From NCBI RefSeq assembly GCF_023910625.1, contig NZ_JAAVVW010000003.1, positions 124,001 to 188,000 on the forward strand: DNA of 64,000 bases, in the 5' to 3' direction. Origin of the DNA: Limnohabitans sp. Its GTDB lineage: Bacteria > Pseudomonadota > Gammaproteobacteria > Burkholderiales > Burkholderiaceae_C. Within the stretch, counting starts at the first letter, position 1; each line of letters opens with the position of its first letter. Below the pieces are notes generated by a model, which did not search any database, had not been told where the DNA came from, and worked only from the letters and a program-made list of their open reading frames with translations. Shown here one piece after another: positions 1 through 8,439 of this stretch. Position numbers and translations under genes: made by a program.

Positions 1-206
1 CGGTGGCGCGAACATCGACGTTCGCTCTGAACAACGCAACCATTCCTTATGTGCTCAAACTCGCCCAATTTGGCTGGAAAGCGTCCTGTCAACAAGACTT
101 AGGGTTGCTCGGAGGGCTCAATGTTCATGCGGGTAAGCTCTATTGTCCGCCCGTGGGAGCTGCACAAGGGAGACCTAACTTGCAACCCTTGGACGCGCTT
201 AAATAA
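1..206 (+). CDS. ald: Alanine dehydrogenase, C-terminal end (5' truncated by the window)
   Basis: Only the last 67 or so residues are present; the reading frame is open to the left edge, so the true start lies outside. The piece RTSTFALNNATIPYVLKLA followed by GLNVHAGK is the typical C-terminal block of NAD-dependent L-alanine dehydrogenase, which interconverts alanine and pyruvate plus ammonia in the cytoplasm. The stop is TAA at 204-206. The final 20 residues are less family-like. The frame ends 24 bases before a umuC remnant, so this is the left flank of a rearranged stretch. The family call is firm; whether the complete gene is intact cannot be seen. Confidence 0.85.
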   Translation, partial: VARTSTFALNNATIPYVLKLAQFGWKASCQQDLGLLGGLNVHAGKLYCPPVGAAQGRPNLQPLDALK

Positions 207-230
207 TCAACGATTTTCAATTCGGTTTGG

Positions 231-689
231 GTGGATCTGTGGCCTCCACTGCGATTTCGTTTTACTCGATTGAAAAGGCCAAGCGTTGTGGTTCAGGTCT
301 TCTTGCAAACCAACCGATTTCGCAAAGAGCTGACCCAGTACATGCCCGGTCTGGTCGTGCCTCTGCCCTACCCGACGAACGACAGCCTGGAGTTCTACCG
401 TTGGGCCAGTTACCTGTGCGAGCGCATCTTCAAACCCGACTACCAGTACAAAAAGGCCGGGATCATGCTCAGTGAGATCACACCGGTCACGCGTAAGCAA
501 GGCGACTTGCTGGAGCCCGAGACAACCTGCAGCGCTAACCTAATGCAAGTGCTTGACACGCTGAACCAGCGCTATGGACGTGGGACGGTGAAGGTGTCAA
601 CGCAAGGAGCATTCAAGGGCTGGCAGATGCGGCTGGAGAGGATCTCGCCGAATGACACGGTATGTTGGCAGGAGATTCCAGTCGTTTGA
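231..689 (+). pseudogene. umuC: UmuC (DNA polymerase V) C-terminal remnant
   Basis: From about residue 20 of this frame the sequence follows the C-terminal third of UmuC, the Y-family polymerase subunit of Pol V: a QTNRFRKELTQY block, VPLPYPTND, RIFKPDYQYKKAGIML, the QGDLL segment and the closing RYGRGTVKV and GWQMRLERISP motifs. UmuC is about 420 residues; only about 135 remain. The catalytic palm and fingers are missing, so it cannot be a polymerase. The first 18 residues do not fit the family and are read from unrelated upstream DNA. No umuD partner is visible. I read it as a relic left by a deletion or by insertion of mobile DNA. Confidence 0.85.
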
Positions 690-776
690 AATTCAGGAGT
701 CGACTGATTTGTGTGGCGGAAACCATACAACCAAAAAATCTTGATCGTTAAACGGATAACAGGCAACATCCAGCCA

Positions 777-1046
777 ATGGCTATTCAATCTTTCGCGTGC
801 GCCGAGACCCAGGAGCTTTTCACCACTGGACGGAATCCACGATTTGCCAACATCAAAAAAGTTGCCGAACGAAAGCTGGTCCAGCTGGATGCTGCTCCTT
901 CATTGAACTTCATGCGGGCACCACCAGGCAATGACCTCAAGGAGTACGACGGCGCATGGAACGTTCGGATCAACGGCCAATGGCGATTGACTTTCAGGTG
1001 GGGGCCGAGTGGTCCATTTGATGTCCTGATTGAAGACTCTCACTGA
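777..1046 (+). CDS. higB: HigB/RelE-like toxin of a type II toxin-antitoxin pair
   Basis: An 89-residue protein starting at ATG 777; a longer in-frame start at 711 adds residues unlike the family. Motifs typical of HigB (plasmid maintenance killer, RelE superfamily) are the early ETQELF segment, KKVAERKLVQLDAA, a LRAPPGN-type block (here MRAPPGNDL) and WNVRINGQWRLTFRW near the end. Such toxins are ribosome-dependent mRNA interferases. The antitoxin frame follows after 18 bases in the toxin-first order usual for higBA. The partner antitoxin is frameshifted in this sequence, so either the toxin is inactive, another antitoxin covers it, or the frameshift is an error. Confidence 0.88.
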   Translation: MAIQSFACAETQELFTTGRNPRFANIKKVAERKLVQLDAAPSLNFMRAPPGNDLKEYDGAWNVRINGQWRLTFRWGPSGPFDVLIEDSH

Positions 1047-1064
1047 CTGACGCAAAGGAACATC

Positions 1065-1371
1065 ATGTTCAAAAATGGAATGCGCCCCATCCACCCTGGG
1101 GAAATCTTGCTTGAGGACTACATCAAGCCGCTGGCAGATCAGCGTTCGTGCGCTGTCGCTTGCCCTGCATGTCCCTTACTCCCGCCTCCGTGAAATCGTG
1201 GACGGCAAACGGGGAGTTTCGGCTGATACGGCACTGCGCCTGGAGCGCTACTTTGGCAGTGAGGCCCAGGGTTGGCTTGCCCTGCAGGCAGCTTATGACC
1301 TTCGCATTGCCGAGAAGCAAAGCGCCAAGCTCATCAAGCGAGAAATTGAGCCGCTTGGATTGGCGGCGTAA
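1065..1371 (+). pseudogene. higA: HigA antitoxin, frameshifted
   Basis: Translation from ATG 1065 gives MFKNGMRPIHPGEILLEDY then IKPL, the standard N-terminus of HigA (XRE-type helix-turn-helix antitoxin). At about 1134-1138 the homology moves to another frame, which continues SVRALSLALHVPYSRLREIV and GKRGVSADTALRLERYFG to the stop at 1371. One extra base, or two missing ones, explains the break. Joined, the protein is about 101 residues, normal for HigA, and would bind HigB and repress its own promoter. Because many other genes in this window show similar one-base breaks, sequencing error is at least as likely as true inactivation. Confidence 0.8.
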
Positions 1372-1449
1372 CTGGCGCTGACACCCGATTGATTCAAGAT
1401 GATTTAGGCCACCGGAATATTCAGCATACGGTTTGCTACAACGCGACCA

Positions 1450-1653
1450 ATTCGGTGCGGTTTGCGCCTTATTAAAGGCCATCGAGGTGGCATTGACCGC
1501 CTCTGCGTTCATGGGGCCATTGACAAACTGGTCAATGAGTTCTTTGGGTATGGCTGGCAGCGCCTGTGCGGCTGCAGTCTTCCTTGTCTTGCTTGGCATA
1601 CATGCTCCTTGGTGACATGGTATGCCTCACACACAAAATTTCTGACAGGCTCC
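1450..1653 (-). mobile_element. IS256-family insertion sequence remnant
   Basis: On the minus strand an ATG at 1599 starts a peptide containing LPAIPKELIDQFVNGPM and AEAVNATSMAFNKA, the characteristic N-terminus of IS256-family transposases. Homology stops after about 46 residues; the DDE catalytic part is absent. Just upstream of that ATG, 1600-1653 reads like the terminal sequence of such an element: a GGAGCCTGTCAGAAATTTTG stretch and then GTGTGTGAGG on the minus strand. So one end of the element with its terminal repeat survives and the rest is deleted. The remainder of 1372-1801 holds no gene I can support. Confidence 0.75.
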
Positions 1654-1801
1654 TTCTTCCACCAACTCAATGCTACCTTTCGTTCAAATGGCGAACCGCT
1701 TGTTCAGCAGCGCTTGCCTCTTGGGCAGGCCATATATATCTTGACCCTGTCGCTCCCCGTGTGGACGGCAGTTTTCTTCAACCCACAATAGGTGAACCCT
1801 C

Positions 1802-2483
1802 ATGCTTCAACGTTCTTTGACATATTTCATCGGCCCTTTGCTGTGTGCAAGCTTGATGCCCGCTGCTGCGATGGCGCAGGCAGATTCCAAGGGTTTTTAC
1901 GCCACGATCTACGCTCAGCAAAGTCGGATTGGCTCCTCCAACTTCACAGAATCCGGCACCCAGGGTGCCGGAAATGGTCTGCGTGCGGAGTTTGGTAGCG
2001 GACTCGGCTTTGGCGGCGACATAGGCTATCGCTATGGAAATGGCTGGGCGTCTGAGATCGAGTGGAATTACCGACGTCATTCGCTCGATGCCCTGCGTCA
2101 GGGCAGCAGCAACCTCACACGCGATGGTGATTTTGCTTCCAACATCCTGCTGATCAACTGGCTTGCGTCGCTTCAGCATGGGCGGCGGGTGGACGCCCTA
2201 TGTGGGAGCTGGTATCGGCTGGGTTCAGGAGATCGACATCGATATGACCCCCAGCAACACAGGGGCTGAACGTGGCTACTCGACAGGCAGCAAGTCAGCC
2301 TTCCAGTTCATTGGCGGCATCGAGTACGAACTCACACCCCAGTGGCGCTTGACTGCTGATGCACGTTGGCTGCGGGTGGGCTCTGTTCGTCTGGACAATG
2401 AGGTGGGCAATCCAGGGGGGAGTGCAAGCCCACTGAAGTACAACCCGATATCAGTTCAGGTGGGTATCCGTTACAGCTTTTGA
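1802..2483 (+). CDS. Outer-membrane beta-barrel protein (frameshifted)
   Basis: The first frame has a signal peptide (hydrophobic core, then AAAMAQA around residue 26) followed by alternating polar/aromatic segments with many Gly and Tyr, as in small eight-stranded barrels of the OmpA/OmpW-like porin family. At about 2159-2162 one extra base breaks the frame; it resumes with SMGGGWTPYVGAGIGW and ends VGIRYSF. A terminal Phe after alternating hydrophobic residues is the signal read by the BAM complex. Repaired length is about 226 residues. It probably sits in the outer membrane; ligand unknown. The 3' end overlaps the convergent LytTR gene by 33 bases. Confidence 0.75.
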
Positions 2484-3485
2484 GGCGTCCTCGCGACGGT
2501 ATTGAGCACCATCGCCAAAGTGGGCGAGCACTTCGCTGCGGCGGCGGCGACTGACCGGTACCTGGCGACCATCGCTCATCAAGCAGACTGCTCCTGTGGG
2601 GGTGCGCCGAACGCTGACCACATGTTCATTGGCCACCCACCAGGTCCGGTGCACGCGCAAGCCGGACGCTGAATCCTCGGATTCGACATCCGCCAAAGCA
2701 CCCAGAATCAAGGCGCAACCGCGAGGCGTCCAGACGCGCAGGTATTGCAACTCGGAAGCGACGGCGATCACGTCCGTACCAAGCTGTTCAGGAAGGCGAT
2801 CTCGCCAGGTCGCACGAGTCGGGGTGGGCGACTCTGCTGCCTTCGACGAGTTGATGTTGGCGGAAAGTTCAAGGGCTACTGAAATTGTATCCGGCTTGAC
2901 GGCAGCATCGTTGTTCGTTGTTCGCCCATGCAGCAGTGGTGGCATCAGCCAATGCAAGCGGGGTAGGCAGATCAGTGCCCACGCTGTTGTGACCGGGCCT
3001 ACGATGTTCAGGTATTCCTGGAGCAGAGGGTTTGCAAGGGTAATGCCCATGAAATCGGTGTCCGAGTCATCCGCTTGGTTCGGATAGTTCAACCTCGCCA
3101 CCATCAGTCCTTCTCCAATCAGCCAGTAAAGTGGCGCGAGCAGCACAGAACCGAACACTCCAGAAAGTAAAACCAATGACCAGCTGGGTGCCCGGCTGGC
3201 ACCGAAATGGCGTGTAAGCAGGTGCAGCACCGATTGCAATACGAGCAATCCCGTGATGATCTGCATGGACCAAAACAGCAGCCGAGCTTCCATAGGAGCT
3301 GAGAATCCAACATCAGGCTCCAGCATCAGCATGAGCGCAAGAAAGGCACACCCTGCGATGGACAGGTAGCGCAGGATTCCCACTGAATTGATGTTGCTTG
3401 GAGTTGCAGCATCGATTTGTGTTGTGAAAAATTCAGAAGAAATCATGTTGGTTATCAGCAGTTTCTTGGGGTTGAGAGGGTTCAT
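2451..3485 (-). CDS. Membrane-anchored LytTR-family transcription regulator
   Basis: 344 residues. The N-terminal half has about four hydrophobic segments (roughly residues 39-57, 69-90, 99-125 and 158-176), then a polar linker, and from about 240 a LytTR DNA-binding domain: ASELQYLRVWT, a HRTWWVANEHVVSVRR segment and a basic VPVSRRRRSEV end. LytTR domains bind DNA through beta strands. There is no receiver or kinase domain, so signalling probably goes directly from the membrane part. Its gene converges on and overlaps the outer-membrane protein gene by 33 bases, and lies 12 bases downstream of mltB on the same strand. ATG 3485 was used; an in-frame ATG at 3446 is possible. Confidence 0.8.
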   Translation of the reverse strand: MNPLNPKKLLITNMISSEFFTTQIDAATPSNINSVGILRYLSIAGCAFLALMLMLEPDVGFSAPMEARLLFWSMQIITGLLVLQSVLHLLTRHFGASRAPSWSLVLLSGVFGSVLLAPLYWLIGEGLMVARLNYPNQADDSDTDFMGITLANPLLQEYLNIVGPVTTAWALICLPRLHWLMPPLLHGRTTNNDAAVKPDTISVALELSANINSSKAAESPTPTRATWRDRLPEQLGTDVIAVASELQYLRVWTPRGCALILGALADVESEDSASGLRVHRTWWVANEHVVSVRRTPTGAVCLMSDGRQVPVSRRRRSEVLAHFGDGAQYRREDASKAVTDTHLN

Positions 3486-3497
3486 GGGTGATGGTCC

Positions 3498-4724
3498 TCA
3501 GCGGCTGTTTCGCATTTCACGCGCCACCGCCTCGGCCAGATCAATCACCGCCATGGCGTAGTAGCTGCTCCAGTTGTAGCGGGTGATGGCGTAGAAGTTT
3601 TCTGTACCGGCCACGTAGCTGGGCGCTTCGGTGCCGTTGCGCAACTCGATCAAGGCCAAGGGGCCTGTGTGCTGCAGGGCAGCACCTGACAAGCTGGCAC
3701 CTTTGCTGACAAAGTTGGTCACGCTGAAGGTGGGCAGGATATCCGGGGCCAGCAGCGCATCCATGTCGGTTTGACCCGGGGTGAGGGTGACCGGGTAATG
3801 CGTGAGCATGCCGGGACGCCAGTCAAAGGCTTTGAAGTAGTTGGCCACCGACCCGATCGCGTCCGTGGGGCTGCCAAACAGGTCGATGCGTCCGTCGCCG
3901 TCGAAATCAATGGCAAATTTTGCCCAGCTCGATGGCATGAATTGCGGCAGGCCCATGGCACCGGCATAGCTGCCACGGATGGTCATGGGGTCTGCACCGC
4001 TGCGCGAGGTGAGCAGCAAAAATTGTTCCAATTCGCCTTTGAAAAAGCTTTCTCTGGCAGCGGCACGCGGGTGAGCGGAAGGGAAGTGAAAGGCCAAAGT
4101 GGTCAGGGCGTCCATGATCCGGAAATTGCCTGTGTACTGGCCGTAAAAGGTTTCCACTCCGATGATGGCCACTACCACGGATGCGGGTACACCGAAATCG
4201 CGCTCTGCGCGTTCCAGGGCATTTTTGTGGGTTTGCCAAAATCGCAGGCCTGCCTGGATGCGTTGGGGTTCGATGAAGCGGGCACGGTAAGCCGCCCAGT
4301 TTTTGGCCGCCGGGCTGCTGGGAGGCAAGACCAGTTTTTCGACCGAGGGCAGCCGCCGTGCCAGTCCGAGTTGTGTTTGCACCCATTTGGGATCGAGGTT
4401 CAAGCGTTCAGCCGCCTGCACAGACCAGGCCATGGCCACCGGCGATTCGCTGAAAAAAGGCCCTGTCAATGGGGTTTTGGCCGATTTGCTTGGGCGAGGT
4501 GCCGGGCCAATGGGCATCTTGGTTTTGTTGGGGTGTGCTGACTGGGCCGATGGGGCAGATTTTTTGCCGGTAGCAGAAGCCGATTTTTTTTGGGGGGGGG
4601 CGCTGGATTGAGTCTGCGCCACTGTGCTTATGGGGCTGGCTGTGCCCAACAGCAGGGCCAAGGTCAAGGCGACCCAGAGGGTGAAAAAGTGACCTGGTTT
4701 TCGGGTGATGGAAAGTTTGTGCAT
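3498..4724 (-). CDS. mltB: Lytic murein transglycosylase B
   Basis: 408 residues. The N-terminus is a signal sequence (hydrophobic stretch about 13-30); no clear lipobox is seen, so the enzyme may be soluble in the periplasm. Residues 38-90 are a low-complexity Ser/Lys/Pro linker, followed by the SLT_2 catalytic domain. The catalytic glutamate is Glu191 in GVETFYGQYTG. Further family blocks are GSYAGAMGLPQFMPSSW, DFDGDGRIDLF and DAIGSVANYF. It cleaves the MurNAc-GlcNAc bond of peptidoglycan with formation of 1,6-anhydroMurNAc. An unusual run of T then G (about 4585-4600 on the plus strand) lies in the linker without breaking the frame. Confidence 0.93.
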   Translation of the reverse strand: MHKLSITRKPGHFFTLWVALTLALLLGTASPISTVAQTQSSAPPQKKSASATGKKSAPSAQSAHPNKTKMPIGPAPRPSKSAKTPLTGPFFSESPVAMAWSVQAAERLNLDPKWVQTQLGLARRLPSVEKLVLPPSSPAAKNWAAYRARFIEPQRIQAGLRFWQTHKNALERAERDFGVPASVVVAIIGVETFYGQYTGNFRIMDALTTLAFHFPSAHPRAAARESFFKGELEQFLLLTSRSGADPMTIRGSYAGAMGLPQFMPSSWAKFAIDFDGDGRIDLFGSPTDAIGSVANYFKAFDWRPGMLTHYPVTLTPGQTDMDALLAPDILPTFSVTNFVSKGASLSGAALQHTGPLALIELRNGTEAPSYVAGTENFYAITRYNWSSYYAMAVIDLAEAVAREMRNSR

Positions 4725-4911
4725 GGGGTGTCCAGTTTAATCGCGATGCACCTTGGAAATGGGCGAGCACCCCAGCCCCATGAGAATGAATCAGTGGATG
4801 ATGGGGATGTACGCCGGGCGTGGGCGGCGTGATAAGCTGGAAGCCACAAAAACAAGGCCATTCATCCAAACCATCAGACCCAGGCTGATGGTCATTCGGG
4901 AAGACAACATC

Positions 4912-5865
4912 ATGGGCTCGACAGGTTATTTCACCCATCCAGCTTGCTGGAAGCATGAGATGGGGGCGGGGCATCCGGAGTGTCCGCAGCGCTTGAGCGC
5001 GATTGAAGACCGCTTGCTGATCAGTGGTGTCGGGATGGCTTTGCAACGTCGTGAGGCCAGCCCGGCCGCTTTGGCCGAGATTGAGCTGGCGCACGGCCGC
5101 ATGCACATCGCTTCATTGCGCGGTTTGGGTGACATGCTGCGCGAGGACATGGCCGCTGGTGGCCCCACGCACACCAGCTTGGACCCGGACACGATGATCA
5201 ATGTGCACACTTGGGATGCGGCGCTGGTATCCGCTGGTGCGGCTATCGATGCCACCGACGCCGTGCTGGCGGGCGAGTTGGAGAACGCTTTTTGTGCCGT
5301 TCGTCCACCGGGTCACCACGCTTGCCGCGACAAGGCCATGGGGTTTTGCTTCTTCAACAACGTGGCCATCGCTGCCAAATATGCCCTGGAGCGCCATGGC
5401 CTCCAAAGGGTGGCGATTGTGGACTTTGACGTGCACCACGGCAACGGCACCGAAGACATCGTGGCGGGCGACGAGCGCATCTTGATGGTGAGTTTTTTTC
5501 AGCACCCGTTTTACCCGGAAGGGGGCTCGACATCTCAAGCTGCCAATCTGGTCAACCTGCCTGTGCCGGCCTATACCCGCGGCATGGACATTCGGGAGTT
5601 GGTGGACATGATGTGGATGCCGCGGTTGGAGGCGCACCGGCCCGAGCTGATTTTCATCAGCGCGGGTTTTGATGCCCACCGCGAAGACGACTTGGGTCAG
5701 ATGGGGCTGGTGGAGCAGGATTACGCCTGGCTCACCCAGCGCATCAAGGATGTGGCGCGACGCCATGCCCAAGGCCGCATCGTCAGTTGCCTTGAGGGCG
5801 GTTACAACCTGAGTGCGCTGGGGCGCAGCGTGGAAGCGCATTTGCGGGTGTTGGCCGACGTCTGA
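4912..5865 (+). CDS. Histone deacetylase family protein (acetoin utilisation/HDAC-like amidohydrolase)
   Basis: 317 residues from ATG 4912; an upstream in-frame start at 4753 adds 53 residues without family resemblance. The class II HDAC-like zinc-site motifs are complete: HPECPQR near the start, RPPGHHA at about 131-137, GFCFFNN, VDFDVHHGNGTE (about 170-181), SAGFDAH and a closing LEGGYNLSALGRSV. Bacterial members remove acetyl or similar acyl groups from polyamines or other small amides, or from acetyl-lysine; the substrate cannot be decided here. The enoyl-CoA hydratase gene follows after 62 bases on the same strand, so they may be co-transcribed. Confidence 0.9.
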   Translation: MGSTGYFTHPACWKHEMGAGHPECPQRLSAIEDRLLISGVGMALQRREASPAALAEIELAHGRMHIASLRGLGDMLREDMAAGGPTHTSLDPDTMINVHTWDAALVSAGAAIDATDAVLAGELENAFCAVRPPGHHACRDKAMGFCFFNNVAIAAKYALERHGLQRVAIVDFDVHHGNGTEDIVAGDERILMVSFFQHPFYPEGGSTSQAANLVNLPVPAYTRGMDIRELVDMMWMPRLEAHRPELIFISAGFDAHREDDLGQMGLVEQDYAWLTQRIKDVARRHAQGRIVSCLEGGYNLSALGRSVEAHLRVLADV

Positions 5866-5927
5866 TAAACCAGGGGCAATTCAGTCCCAAGGCGTTCAAG
5901 CCGAATACTTTGGGCACAATCAATGCC

Positions 5928-6728
5928 ATGACCGATTCCAGCCGACACCAGCCCGAGGATTTGCTTTTGCACGAGCGCGATGCGCGTGGTGTGCGCCGGC
6001 TGACCCTGAACAACCCTGCCAGTTTCAACACCTTGAGTGAGACCATGCTTGATGCCTTGCAACAAGCATTCGTTGCGATTGCGCAAGACGATCAGGCCCG
6101 CGTGGTGGTTCTGGGCGCTGCGGGCAAGGCCTTTTGTGCTGGACACAACCTTAAGGAAATGCGCGCTCAGCCTGACTTGGCTTACTACCAAAAGCTGTTT
6201 GCCCAGTGCAGCCGCATGATGCTGGCGATCCAAAACCTGCCCGTGCCGGTGATTGCCCGCGTGCAGGGCTTGGCCACTGCGGCAGGCTGCCAACTGGTGG
6301 CTCAGTGCGATCTGGCGGTGGCAGCCGAGAGTGCCACTTTTGGCGTGAACGGCATCGATGTGGGGCTGTTTTGTGCCACGCCCAGCGTGCCGCTGGTGCG
6401 CAACATGCTGGCCAAGCAGGCCATGGAAATGCTGCTGACAGGTGGCTTCATCTCAGCCCGGGAGGCGCAAAACCGGGGCTTGGTCAACCGGGTTTGCGCA
6501 TTGGACGCGCTGGATGCACAAGTCGATGAACTGGTCAATGCCATTCTGGCCAAGCCCCGGCATGCGGTGTGTACGGGCAAAGCGCTGTTTTACAAGCAGC
6601 GCGAGATGGGCATTGAGGCTGCGTACCAGTTGGCGGGTCAGGCCATGGCCTGCAACATGGTGCACGACGTCGCGCAAGAGGGTGTGCAGGCCTTCATTGA
6701 AAAAAGGACACCGTCATGGCGGGCATGA
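5928..6728 (+). CDS. Enoyl-CoA hydratase/isomerase family protein (ECHDC3-like)
   Basis: 266 residues from ATG 5928 (an in-frame start at 5910 also exists). Crotonase fold: the first oxyanion-hole block is GKAFCAGHNLKEM and the second is VQGLATAAGCQLVAQCDLAV. Where classical hydratases carry their second catalytic glutamate the sequence has GIDVGLFCATPSVPL, as in the ECHDC3 branch, so normal hydratase activity is uncertain. It should act on acyl-CoA thioesters in the cytoplasm. The 3' end overlaps the next gene by 13 bases, which suggests translational coupling with the MscS channel although the two jobs are unrelated. Confidence 0.88.
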   Translation: MTDSSRHQPEDLLLHERDARGVRRLTLNNPASFNTLSETMLDALQQAFVAIAQDDQARVVVLGAAGKAFCAGHNLKEMRAQPDLAYYQKLFAQCSRMMLAIQNLPVPVIARVQGLATAAGCQLVAQCDLAVAAESATFGVNGIDVGLFCATPSVPLVRNMLAKQAMEMLLTGGFISAREAQNRGLVNRVCALDALDAQVDELVNAILAKPRHAVCTGKALFYKQREMGIEAAYQLAGQAMACNMVHDVAQEGVQAFIEKRTPSWRA

Positions 6729-8008
6729 ACGAGCAGACCGTGGTGGACCCCTTGGTCTTGATGGTGTCATTGGCGCAGTCGGAGTCGATGCTGGCCATGG
6801 CCGCTTTTGTGGGCAGCCTGGCCTTGGCTTGGACAATGGCTTGGGGGGTGCGCCGTTTGTCGGGCGGGAGCGATATGGCCATTTTGTTGGGGCGCAAGCT
6901 GTATGACGGCGTGCTGTTTCCCGCTGTGCTGCTGGGCTTGGTGTTTGTTGCGCGCACGGTGCTGACACGAAACCAGTCGATCGTGCTGTTTGAGATTTTG
7001 TTGCCTGTTTGTATCTCGCTGTTGGTCATCCGCTTCGGGGTCAAGGTTTTGCAGGTGGCTTTTGCACATGCGCCCTTTGTGCGCGTGCTGGAGCGCACGA
7101 TTTCGTGGTTGGCCTGGGGCACGGTGGTGCTGTGGGTCACGGGCATATTGCCTTTGATGCTCAATGAGTTGGACCAGATCCGCTGGAAAGTGGGTGGCTC
7201 CATGCTCTCGGTACGAACTTTGATCGAAGGCGCATTGACTGCAGGGGCGGTGCTGATCGTGGCGTTGTGGGTGTCGGCCGCCATCGAATCACGTCTGCTC
7301 AAATCGGCCACGGGCAGTGATTTGTCACTGCGCAAGGTGATCAGCAACACAGTGCGCGCTTTACTGATGTTTGTCGGCCTGTTACTGGCGCTGTCGTCGG
7401 TAGGCATTGACCTGACGGCTTTGTCGGTGTTGGGCGGCGCAGTGGGTGTGGGCATTGGTTTTGGTTTGCAAAAGCTGGCCTCCAATTACGTCAGCGGCTT
7501 TGTGATTTTGGCCGAACGCAGTCTGCGCATCGGCGACATGGTGCTGGTGGATGGTTTCGAAGGGCGTATTGTGGACATCAAAGCGCGCTACACCGTGATC
7601 CGTGCGCTCAATGGACGCGAATCGATCGTGCCCAATGAGTTCTTGATCATCAACCGGGTGGAGAACTTCACCTACCTCGACACCAAAATGGCCCAGACTA
7701 CGCTGGTATCGGTGGCCTATGACAGCGATGTGGAGCTGGTTCGGCGTTTGCTGATTGAGGCCTGTATCAGCCAAGAGCGGGTCTTGAAAGACCCGGCACC
7801 GAACGCGTTTTTGAGCAAATTTGGTGCCGACGGGCTGGAGTTCACGGTGAGTTATTGGATCGACGATCCTGAAAACGGCCAGTTGGCCTTGCGCTCGACC
7901 ATCAATATGCTGATCTTGGCTGCGCTGCGAGAGCAGGGGGTCGTGATCCCGCACTTGCAGCGTGTGGTGCAGATGGTCAGTCCATCTTCGAAGGCAAGCA
8001 CAGACTGA
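6716..8008 (+). CDS. MscS-family mechanosensitive ion channel
   Basis: 430 residues with about five or six hydrophobic segments. The pore helix is VLGGAVGVGIGFGLQKLASN (about 241-260), rich in alternating Gly and Ala as in TM3 of MscS. The cytoplasmic beta domain follows (GDMVLVDGFEGRIVDIKARY, then GRESIVPN and the INRVENFTY block). E. coli MscS has 286 residues, so this one has an extended N-terminal membrane part like larger YbdG/YnaI-type members. It would open under membrane tension and release solutes during osmotic downshock. ATG 6716 lies inside the end of the hydratase gene; ATG 6725 is an alternative. Confidence 0.92.
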   Translation: MAGMNEQTVVDPLVLMVSLAQSESMLAMAAFVGSLALAWTMAWGVRRLSGGSDMAILLGRKLYDGVLFPAVLLGLVFVARTVLTRNQSIVLFEILLPVCISLLVIRFGVKVLQVAFAHAPFVRVLERTISWLAWGTVVLWVTGILPLMLNELDQIRWKVGGSMLSVRTLIEGALTAGAVLIVALWVSAAIESRLLKSATGSDLSLRKVISNTVRALLMFVGLLLALSSVGIDLTALSVLGGAVGVGIGFGLQKLASNYVSGFVILAERSLRIGDMVLVDGFEGRIVDIKARYTVIRALNGRESIVPNEFLIINRVENFTYLDTKMAQTTLVSVAYDSDVELVRRLLIEACISQERVLKDPAPNAFLSKFGADGLEFTVSYWIDDPENGQLALRSTINMLILAALREQGVVIPHLQRVVQMVSPSSKASTD

Positions 8009-8439
8009 TGGCGGGTCAGGCCTGCAAAGTGCCCAGCCAAGCCAACCCAAAAAGGGCGCCGCCTTTGCCTGGATGACTTTGACACCGTTTTTCTGGATGT
8101 TGCAAGGCAACCGGTTCAATGTTCTGACTACAAGGGAAATCGGGGTTTTAGTTTCCCTGGCATTGGGTGCAAAAACAATTTATTCAATCCGAATGGATTC
8201 GAACAAAATCCCTGTTAACCCTGAGTGGCCGACCGTTTGACCAGTGAATTCTCGGGGTTGCCATGGACTCAAGATGGTATCCGTGGTTTTAAAATTCGAA
8301 CGATCGTGCTTTTTTTCGGATAATGAGCCCCGTGGGGATGTGTTTTGATGCAAAATTGACGTTTACGTCAACGTTAGTCGTTTTTTCGAGACATCGTCGA
8401 AGACGTCCTTGGTTTTGATCATTCAATGGAGTTAATTTC
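8009..8439 (+). other. Intergenic region upstream of etfBA
   Basis: 431 bases without a convincing gene. The left part (8009-8110) still has coding-like base composition but no family match. From about 8110 it becomes AT-rich, with several homopolymer T runs, as expected for a promoter region. A possible -10 element GATAAT lies near 8319. The most distinctive element is a 16-base palindrome at 8356-8371, listed separately. The etfB start is preceded by a GGAG at about 8428-8431. Confidence 0.5.
8356..8371. promoter_or_regulatory. Palindromic operator candidate upstream of etfBA
   Basis: The sequence TTGACGTTTACGTCAA is a perfect inverted repeat of seven bases (TTGACGT / ACGTCAA) around a TT spacer. 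It lies 69 bases before etfB in an AT-rich leader, a usual place for a repressor site. From memory, ACGT-centred palindromes of this shape occur near acyl-CoA and branched-chain catabolic genes in beta- and gammaproteobacteria, where LiuR-type MerR regulators bind. That link is inference; no such regulator gene is in the window. Confidence 0.5.

Noticed and set aside
4585..4600. Runs of T and G within mltB as a frameshift or phase-variable tract
   Set aside because: The frame stays open across it and homology is continuous on both sides, although length errors are possible.
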